Shown here piece after piece: positions 1 to 4,929 of a stretch of 6,094 nt of DNA. The stretch comes from Rhodospirillales bacterium. GTDB lineage: Bacteria > Pseudomonadota > Alphaproteobacteria > Acetobacterales > Acetobacteraceae. The stretch spans positions 1 through 6,094 of the forward strand of contig CAHJXG010000262.1 of NCBI GenBank assembly GCA_903644035.1, in the 5' to 3' direction. The translations under genes and the position numbers were made by a program. Every line of letters begins with the position of its first letter. Position 1 is the first letter of the stretch. The notes under the pieces were generated by a model that searched no databases, was not told the origin of the DNA, and worked only from the letters and a program-made list of their open reading frames with translations.

Positions 1-746
1 GCCGGGCGCTGGAGATGGTGCGGCTCGCGGATCTTGCCGACCGCCGTCCGGCGCAGCTGTCCGGCGGGCAGCAGCAGCGGGTCGCGCTGGCCCGCGCCAT
101 CGTGTTCGAGCCGCCGGTGATCCTGATGGACGAGCCGCTCGGCGCGCTGGACAAGAAGCTGCGCCACCACATGCAGATCGAGATCAAGCAGCTTCAGCAG
201 CAGCTGGGGGCGACGGTGGTCTACGTGACGCACGACCAGGACGAGGCGCTGACGATGTCCGACCGGGTCGCGGTGATGGAGGGCGGCCGGATCGTGCAGG
301 TCGGCTCGCCCCGCGACCTCTATGACCGTCCGGCCAACCTGTTCGTCGCGGGGTTCGTGGGCGAGATGAACGTGCTGGCCGGGCGCCTCGTGGCACGGGA
401 GGCGGACAGCTGGCGCGTGGAGCTGCCCGGCGGCTTCTGCATGGCGCGCCACGAGGCTCCGGGCGCGCAGCCGGGGGAGGCCGTGGTCATCGCGGTGCGG
501 CCCGAACGGGTGCGGCTCTCATCGGGCGACGAACCTTCCGAGCCGGGCTGCGCGGTGCGAGGCACGCTCGTCCAGACGGTGTTCAACGGGGCCAGCGTCA
601 GCCTGCTGGTGCGGCAGCCGGACGGAACGATGGTGCGGGCCGACCGGAGCACCGCCTCCCCGGCGGCGGCGCTGCCTGAACCGGGCAGCCCGGTCCAGCT
701 GGCGTGGCGTCCCGAGGACTCGCACCTGTTCGCCCCGCCCGCATGA
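1..746 (+). CDS. ABC importer ATP-binding protein, PotA-like, 5'-truncated by the window
   Basis: This is the cytoplasmic ATPase that powers the importer encoded downstream. The reading frame is open from base 3 and continues off the left edge, so the ATG at 15 is an internal Met, not the start. About 247 residues are visible. PotA-type proteins usually run 350-370, so the Walker A and Q-loop part is missing. Visible in order: ABC signature LSGGQQQRVALARA from base 57, Walker B VILMDEP (117-137), D-loop LGALD, and the H-loop YVTHDQDEA with its switch His at 231-233. A linker FVAGFVGEMNVLAG follows, then a beta-rich C-terminal part fitting a TOBE_2 domain, as is standard in PotA/FbpC/MalK-type ATPases. 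The stop codon overlaps the first permease start (ATGA, 743-746), which implies one operon and translational coupling. The COG3842 family is certain; the substrate is not determined by this subunit. Confidence 0.96.
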   Translation, partial: RALEMVRLADLADRRPAQLSGGQQQRVALARAIVFEPPVILMDEPLGALDKKLRHHMQIEIKQLQQQLGATVVYVTHDQDEALTMSDRVAVMEGGRIVQVGSPRDLYDRPANLFVAGFVGEMNVLAGRLVAREADSWRVELPGGFCMARHEAPGAQPGEAVVIAVRPERVRLSSGDEPSEPGCAVRGTLVQTVFNGASVSLLVRQPDGTMVRADRSTASPAAALPEPGSPVQLAWRPEDSHLFAPPA

Positions 747-1666
747 GCGCCGTGTCCGACGGGCCGGCGCTGGACGGCCTGCCGGCGCAGTCGACCGGCG
801 TCGCGGCGCCACGTCCATCCGGCCTGCTGCGGGGACAGCTGCCCGGCGGGCTGACCGTCCTGCTGATCGCGCCCCTGCTGGCGCTGCTGGCCTTCGCCTT
901 CTTCGCCCCGATCCTGCGCATCCTGGCCGCCAGCGTGCTGGAACCCCGTCCCGGCCTGTCGAACTACGCGAGGCTGCTGAGCCAGCCGCTCTACATGGAC
1001 GTCATCATCCGGACCCTGTGGATTTCAGGCGCCTGCACGGCGCTCGCGCTGCTGCTGGGCTACCCTGTCGCCGTGCTGATGGCGCGGACGCGCGGCGGCT
1101 GGGCGACGGTGATCGCGGCCTGCGTGCTGGTGCCGCTGTGGACGTCGACGCTGGTGCGCTCCTATGCCTGGATCCTGCTGCTGGACCGCAACGGCATCCT
1201 GAACGGGCTGATGTCGAAGGCGGGGCTGATCAGCCAGCCCATCGACATGCTCTACGGCAACGCGGCCGTGCTCATGGCCATGACCCACATGCTGATGCCG
1301 TTCGTGATCCTGCCGATCTACTCGGCGCTGCAATCGATCGCGCCGGAGCTGGGGCAGGCCGCGACGAACCTCGGCGCCGGCCCGGTCCGGCGGTTCTGGT
1401 CGGTGACGCTGCCGCTGAGCCTGCCGGGCGTGTCCGCGGGGTGCCTGCTGGTGTTCGTGATGGCGCTCGGCTTCTACGTCACGCCGGCCCTGCTCGGCGG
1501 CCCCAAGACGCTGATGATCGCCACGCTGATCAGCCAGCAGGCGACCGAGCTGCTGAACTGGCCCTTCGCCGGGGCGATCTCGGGCGTGCTGCTGGCGCTG
1601 TCGCTCGGCATCGCCGTGACCTTCAAGCGCTGGCTCGACCTGGGCCGGGTCGTCGCGCATGACTGA
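743..1666 (+). CDS. ABC importer inner-membrane permease, PotB-like
   Basis: 307 residues; first of two membrane subunits forming the translocation channel. I chose the ATG at 743 because it overlaps the ATPase stop as ATGA. An in-frame ATG at 704 would add 13 residues but lies deep inside the upstream gene. Hydrophobic segments are at about residues 36-66, 92-115, 120-141, 173-196, 226-252 and 274-295, giving the six-helix BPD_transp_1 layout. The cytoplasmic EAA loop that docks on the ATPase lies near residues 200-226 (ELGQAATNLGAGPVRRFWSV, then TLPLSLPG). The C-terminal LNWPFAGAISGVLL is typical of PotB-group permeases. The N-terminal cytoplasmic tail (~35 residues, Pro/Gly/Ala-rich) is rather long. 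No good Shine-Dalgarno sequence precedes the start, which fits coupling to the ATPase gene. The family is clear and the substrate open (polyamine, betaine-like or other amine). Confidence 0.95.
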   Translation: MSAVSDGPALDGLPAQSTGVAAPRPSGLLRGQLPGGLTVLLIAPLLALLAFAFFAPILRILAASVLEPRPGLSNYARLLSQPLYMDVIIRTLWISGACTALALLLGYPVAVLMARTRGGWATVIAACVLVPLWTSTLVRSYAWILLLDRNGILNGLMSKAGLISQPIDMLYGNAAVLMAMTHMLMPFVILPIYSALQSIAPELGQAATNLGAGPVRRFWSVTLPLSLPGVSAGCLLVFVMALGFYVTPALLGGPKTLMIATLISQQATELLNWPFAGAISGVLLALSLGIAVTFKRWLDLGRVVAHD

Positions 1667-2444
1667 CCGGCTGTTCCGCACGCTGTGCGTCGCGATCCTC
1701 GTCTTCCTGATCGCACCGACGCTGCTCATCGTGCCGGTGTCCTTCAGCGCCGGGTCGGAGTTCCGCTTCCCGCCGCCCGGCCTCTCGCTGCAGTGGTATC
1801 GCACGTTCCTGGCGGACGACGACTGGGTCGACGCCACCCTGTTCTCGCTGGGCAACGCCGTGCTGACGGCGGGGCTTGCCACGGTCGTCGGCGCCGCCGC
1901 GTCGCTGGCGCTCGTCCGCGGCCGGATGCCCGGGAAGGCCCTGCTGGAGGCTTTGCTGCTGGCCCCGCTGATCGTGCCGCCCATCGTGCTGGCCATCGGC
2001 GTGTACCTGCAGTTCGCCCCCTTGGGACTGATCGGCTCGCGCCTGGGCTTCATCCTGGTGCACACGGCGCTCGCGGTGCCCTACGTCGTGCTGGTCGTCT
2101 CCGCGGCGCTGCAGCGGCTGCCGCCCTCGCTGGAGATGGCCGGGTTGAACCTCGGCGCGTCCCGCATCCGCTGCTTCCGCGAGATCACGCTCCCGCTCGT
2201 CTGGCCCGCCATGCTGGCCGGATCGGTGTTCGCGTTCCTGGCCTCGTTCGACGAGACGGTGGTCTCCTTCTTCATCTCGGGCATCGAGCACAAGGCGGTC
2301 ACGCGCAAGATGTTCGAGGACATCGAGTTCAGCATCTCCCCCGTCATCGCCGCCGCCTCGACCCTGTTCGTCGCGGCGTCCATCGCCCTGATGCTGCTGG
2401 CCGGGGCGGCAAGGGCAGCCGCAAGGAAGCGCACGGCGGCCTGA
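1659..2444 (+). CDS. ABC importer inner-membrane permease, PotC-like
   Basis: 261 residues; second membrane subunit, pairing with the product of 743-1666. The ATG at 1659 lies inside the last codons of the upstream permease (8-base overlap with its TGA at 1664-1666) and has no evident ribosome binding site, so translational coupling is likely. Hydrophobic segments lie near residues 8-29, 62-86, 96-118, 128-150, 184-207 and 227-248. The EAA loop is at about 157-182 (LEMAGLNLGASRIRCFREIT, then LPLVWP). Recognisable PotC-group signatures are the periplasmic stretch FPPPGLSLQWYRTFL after helix 1 and SFDETVVSFFISG after the loop. The length is usual for COG1177. The C-terminus is a short basic tail (ARAAARKRTAA). 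Nothing suggests truncation or frameshift. Confidence 0.95.
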   Translation: MTDRLFRTLCVAILVFLIAPTLLIVPVSFSAGSEFRFPPPGLSLQWYRTFLADDDWVDATLFSLGNAVLTAGLATVVGAAASLALVRGRMPGKALLEALLLAPLIVPPIVLAIGVYLQFAPLGLIGSRLGFILVHTALAVPYVVLVVSAALQRLPPSLEMAGLNLGASRIRCFREITLPLVWPAMLAGSVFAFLASFDETVVSFFISGIEHKAVTRKMFEDIEFSISPVIAAASTLFVAASIALMLLAGAARAAARKRTAA

Positions 2445-2471
2445 TCGACGACAGCACCAACCCACCTGCTC

Positions 2472-2477
2472 GGAAGG
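2472..2477 (+). promoter_or_regulatory. Ribosome binding site of the solute-binding protein gene
   Basis: GGAAGG lies 7 bases before the ATG at 2485 and fixes that start. It is the only strong Shine-Dalgarno sequence in the importer operon, which suits a subunit needed in excess over the permeases. The 40-base gap 2445-2484 otherwise shows no convincing promoter or hairpin. Confidence 0.8.
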
Positions 2478-2484
2478 ACCGACC

Positions 2485-3552
2485 ATGCAGAACCGACGCG
2501 CACTCCTCCAGGCCACCGTCGGTCTCGGCCTGCTGACCGCGATGCCGGGGGGCGGGCGAGCCCAGGAAAAGCTCGAATCCACCGTGTCCGTGCGCACCAG
2601 CGGCGGGGCGTTCGGCGACGCGCTGAAGCGCAACTTCTTCGATCCCTTCACCAAGGCGACCGGCGTGCGCGTTGTCCCGATCTCGACATCGTATGGCGAG
2701 ATGATGGCCAAGACGGCTGCCATGCAGGCGTCCGGCAACGTCGAATGGGACATCATCGCCCCGCAGTTCACCGAGCTCGCGCAGATCTCCGGCTACCTCG
2801 CCGATCTCGGGGATTGCAGCAGCATGCCCAACATCGCGCGCGATGCGATGGCGGGATCGTGCGGCCGCTGGGGCGTGCTGTACGTGATCGGCGGCCAGAT
2901 GCTCTGCTGGAACCCGGCGCTGTACAAGGACCGGCAGCCGAAAGGCTGGGCCGACTTCTGGGACGTGGAGCGCTTTCCGGGACGGCGCGCCATGGCGAAC
3001 ACCGGCAGTCCCTGGGCGACGCTGATGCTGACGCTGCTGGCGGACGGGGTCGCGCCGGACAAGCTGTTCCCGCTCGACCTCGACCGGGCGTTCCGCAAGC
3101 TCGATCAGATCAAGCCGCACGTCGCGGTCTGGTGGCGCACCGGGGACCAGAGCAAGACCATGTGGCGCAACAGCGACATCGCCATGTCGATGATGTGGAG
3201 CGGCACCGCCTACGAGGCCAAGCACGGCGGCGTGCCGCTCGACTGGACGTTCAACCAGGCCATCGCCGACCTCGGCGCCTGGTGCATCCTGAAGGGCGCG
3301 CCGCATCCCAACGCGGCCCGCGCCTTCATCAACTTCTACATGTCGAACCCCGAGAGCCACGCCCGCTTCGCGCGCGAGATCGGCTACGCCACGCCGAACA
3401 AGGCCAGCAGCGGCCTGCTGACCGCCGACGAGAAGAAGGAGCTGGTCACGACGGCCGAGGAGATGTCCAGCATCATCAAGGTGGACGCCGATTGGCTCGC
3501 CGCAAACCGCGCCCAGGCGCTGGAACGCTGGACCGCGTGGGTGTCGGCCTGA
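2485..3552 (+). CDS. Periplasmic solute-binding protein of the importer, PotD-like (COG0687)
   Basis: 355 residues. It captures the substrate in the periplasm and delivers it to the two permeases. The N-terminus MQNRRALLQATVGLGLLTAM has a twin arginine at residues 4-5 followed by a hydrophobic stretch, with probable cleavage after GRA (residue 26). This resembles a Tat signal, though Sec export is not excluded. The mature start (STVSVRTSGGAFGDALKRNF) and the body KPHVAVWWRTGDQSK / DIAMSMMWSGTAYEAK are typical of the extracellular polyamine-binding-protein family (SBP_bac_8/PotD fold). W216, W217, W227 and W238 are aromatic candidates for gripping a cationic ligand. C111 and C126 could form a disulfide. 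The C-terminal half has the usual 'P..A..FINF' helix (residues 275-290). It is the last gene of the importer operon. Spermidine, putrescine, betaine-like or opine-like ligands are all possible; I cannot assign one. Confidence 0.93.
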   Translation: MQNRRALLQATVGLGLLTAMPGGGRAQEKLESTVSVRTSGGAFGDALKRNFFDPFTKATGVRVVPISTSYGEMMAKTAAMQASGNVEWDIIAPQFTELAQISGYLADLGDCSSMPNIARDAMAGSCGRWGVLYVIGGQMLCWNPALYKDRQPKGWADFWDVERFPGRRAMANTGSPWATLMLTLLADGVAPDKLFPLDLDRAFRKLDQIKPHVAVWWRTGDQSKTMWRNSDIAMSMMWSGTAYEAKHGGVPLDWTFNQAIADLGAWCILKGAPHPNAARAFINFYMSNPESHARFAREIGYATPNKASSGLLTADEKKELVTTAEEMSSIIKVDADWLAANRAQALERWTAWVSA

Positions 3553-3553
3553 C

Positions 3554-3601
3554 GGGCGGACCGGCCGTGGCCGGCGTCTCCGCCGCGCTTTGCGGCCCGC
3601 C
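3554..3601 (+). terminator. GC-rich hairpin pair in the convergent spacer, possible bidirectional terminator
   Basis: This lies between the ends of the binding-protein gene (+) and the oxidoreductase gene (-). CCGGCC (3561-3566) pairs with GGCCGG (3569-3574), giving a stem with a very tight loop. GCCGC (3582-3586) pairs with GCGGC (3592-3596) around a GCTTT loop. GGCGG (3555-3559) and CCGCC (3597-3601) could close both into a branched structure. There is no run of T on either strand after the stems, so it is not a classical intrinsic terminator. Position supports the call more than sequence does. Confidence 0.35.
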
Positions 3602-3630
3602 ACGTCCGGAAACGGCTTCAGCCAGCCAGG

Positions 3631-4788
3631 CTACGCGGACGGAGGCGCGTCGAAGCGGGACAGCGCGAACGGCTGGACGTCATGGCTGCTCGGCAGGCCG
3701 AGCAGCTTCTGCGCGCCCAGCTCGCCCAATATCGGCCCGTCAGAGAAGCCCGTGTTCGCCCCGGTCGAGACCAGGACACCGGGCCAGCACGGGACTTCGT
3801 CCAGGATCGGCAGCCCGTCCAGGCTGGAACCGTCATACCCCGCCCAGCTCCGCTCCACGACCAGCCCGGCGAAGGCGGGTACCAGCCTGGCCGCGACGGC
3901 CCGGTTGCCCTCAAGCGCCTCCACAGAAACCTGTCCGTGCGCCGGAAAGGCGCTGACGCCCGTCCAGCCTCCACCCAGGATGCAAACGCCGGCACCGTTC
4001 TGCTTCAACGTCAGCATGCCTGCCACCCGGCGCAGTCCGTGACGGATGAACGGCGCCGCGGGCGCCGTCGCGGCAGCCTGGAAATAGCGGACCCGGATCG
4101 GCAGCGTCACGCCGAGATCCCGGAGCAGCAGGGCGCTCCAAGGCCCGGCGGCGATCACCACGGCGGCGGCCTGCACCGGGTCTCCCGACGTGTCGCAGGT
4201 GTAGCCGCCGCCGGGCGAAGGCCGGATGGAGGTCACCTCCGTCCCGCTCATCAGGACGGCACCGCGCCGGGATGCGGCCGCCGCAAACGCCGAGCCTGCC
4301 TGCCGCGGGTTGGCCAGTCCGCCTACCGGGCAGAAGATGGCGGCCGGAAGACCAGGCGCGAGGTAGGGTGCGAAGGCCCGCAACTCACCGCCGTCCAGCC
4401 AATCGATTCGAATGCCATGGGCCTGGTGGCCGGCCATCAGCTCGCGCAGCCGCGGGATTTCGGCCTCCTCCTCGGCCACCAGCAGCGTGCCCTTGCCGAT
4501 GTCAATCTCAAGGTCGACATCCAGCTCCTGTGACAGGCCCCGCCAGCGCTCGATCGACCGGATCCGAAGCGGCAGGCCATCGAACCGGGTCGCGCGGTCG
4601 TTGATGAGGTTCAGGGTGCCGGCGTTGCGGCCCGATGCCTCCGTGCCGAACCGGCCGCGCTCCAGCAGCGCCGTCCTCGCGCCCAGGCCGGCCAGGTGAT
4701 AGGCGGTGGCGGCCCCGACGATGCCCCCGCCGACCACGGCCACGTCGTAGGCCGGACGAAGGGTCGCTGCGCTCGTGCGGCCTGACAT
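3631..4788 (-). CDS. FAD-dependent amine/amino-acid oxidoreductase, DAO family
   Basis: 385 residues. Proteins of this family (glycine oxidase, sarcosine oxidase beta, opine oxidase B, D-amino-acid dehydrogenase) oxidise a C-N bond of an amino acid or secondary amine. The FAD-binding Rossmann motif is VAVVGGGIVGAATAYHLAG (residues 17-34; G20, G22, G25), with the ribose-binding acid at E43 in ALLERG. It is followed by EASGRNAGTLN (50-60), the family's second FAD contact. The substrate domain covers about 90-330. The C-terminal FAD motif runs from RSWAGYDGSSLDGLPILDE (313-331) to GVLVSTGANTGFSDGPILGE (337-356). The Cys that anchors FAD in monomeric sarcosine oxidase is absent there, so FAD is probably non-covalent. 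The start is set by a good ribosome binding site and by the position of the dinucleotide fold. It converges with the importer operon and diverges from the flavoenzyme at 4930. The exact substrate is unknown. Confidence 0.93.
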   Translation of the reverse strand: MSGRTSAATLRPAYDVAVVGGGIVGAATAYHLAGLGARTALLERGRFGTEASGRNAGTLNLINDRATRFDGLPLRIRSIERWRGLSQELDVDLEIDIGKGTLLVAEEEAEIPRLRELMAGHQAHGIRIDWLDGGELRAFAPYLAPGLPAAIFCPVGGLANPRQAGSAFAAAASRRGAVLMSGTEVTSIRPSPGGGYTCDTSGDPVQAAAVVIAAGPWSALLLRDLGVTLPIRVRYFQAAATAPAAPFIRHGLRRVAGMLTLKQNGAGVCILGGGWTGVSAFPAHGQVSVEALEGNRAVAARLVPAFAGLVVERSWAGYDGSSLDGLPILDEVPCWPGVLVSTGANTGFSDGPILGELGAQKLLGLPSSHDVQPFALSRFDAPPSA

Positions 4789-4795
4789 CCGCTAT

Positions 4796-4803
4796 TCCTT
4801 TCC
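4796..4803 (-). promoter_or_regulatory. Ribosome binding site of the DAO-family gene
   Basis: On the minus strand GGAAAGGA ends 7 bases before the ATG at 4788-4786. This supports that start over any internal Met. Confidence 0.75.
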
Positions 4804-4821
4804 GGCCAAGGTCCGGCCCCG

Positions 4822-4851
4822 ATCTTCGGTGCGCCAGGGGTCGCCGGTCAA
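4822..4851 (-). promoter_or_regulatory. Candidate promoter for the DAO-family gene
   Basis: On the minus strand TTGACC (4851-4846) lies 18 bases from GAAGAT (4827-4822). The -35 box is good. The -10 box keeps only the second, fifth and last consensus bases. It would start transcription roughly 25-30 bases before the ATG, leaving room for the ribosome binding site. This is a by-eye match in GC-rich DNA and is therefore weak. Confidence 0.25.
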
Positions 4852-4857
4852 TCCGCC

Positions 4858-4900
4858 GCACGATCCCGACTGACGCGCCCAGCACGATCCCGATTGACGC
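4858..4900 (+). repeat. Two-copy 19-bp direct repeat in the divergent spacer, likely operator
   Basis: GCACGATCCCGACTGACGC (4858-4876) recurs as GCACGATCCCGATTGACGC (4882-4900), differing at one base, with a 24-base start-to-start period. A partial third element GTCAATC (4847-4853) is the reverse complement of GATTGAC in copy 2 (4892-4898) and, with one mismatch, of GACTGAC in copy 1 (4868-4874). The whole cluster sits between two divergent genes and overlaps possible -35 boxes. A binding site for a regulator controlling one or both flavoenzyme genes is the simplest reading; no regulator gene is in the window. Confidence 0.65.
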
Positions 4901-4921
4901 AGCCGAACGCTCCCCTACCGT
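4894..4921 (+). promoter_or_regulatory. Candidate promoter for the FMN/FeS flavoenzyme, possibly giving a leaderless mRNA
   Basis: TTGACG (4894-4899, inside the second repeat copy) is followed after 16 bases by TACCGT (4916-4921). The -35 box matches well; the -10 box keeps T1, A2 and T6. A start about 7-9 bases downstream would fall at or next to the ATG at 4930. That would explain why no Shine-Dalgarno sequence is visible. It is a by-eye prediction. Confidence 0.3.
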
Positions 4922-4929
4922 CTGCGGCC

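Noticed and set aside
15..17. ATG at 15 as the true start of the ATPase
   Set aside because: The frame is open to the left edge and the residues before it fit the ATPase helical domain. Starting here would leave a protein without Walker A just before the ABC signature.
704..742. Upstream in-frame ATG (704) as start of the first permease
   Set aside because: It lies 43 bases inside the ATPase gene, adds a non-conserved 13-residue stretch, and has no better ribosome binding site. The ATGA overlap at 743 is the standard coupled arrangement.
1025..2771. Long minus-strand open frames (1025-2065 and 1623-2771) opposite the permease genes
   Set aside because: They span two or more well-supported genes antisense and are rich in Arg, Gln, His, Gly and Asp with no recognisable domain. 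Long antisense frames are expected where plus-strand third positions are nearly all G/C.
2344..3956. Long frames 2344-3603 (-) and 2745-3956 (+) across the binding-protein gene
   Set aside because: The translations are Arg/Ala/Pro-rich without motifs and cross gene ends, whereas the 2485-3552 frame has a signal peptide, ribosome binding site and family signatures.
4801..4818. Short direct repeat TCCGGCC at 4801-4807 and 4812-4818
   Set aside because: Only 7 bases in GC-rich DNA, partly overlapping the ribosome binding site of the minus-strand gene; expected by chance.
4858..4900. The two-copy repeat as a CRISPR array or attachment site
   Set aside because: There are only two copies with a 5-base gap, no spacer-sized inserts, no cas genes and no integrase or tRNA nearby. 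An operator fits better.
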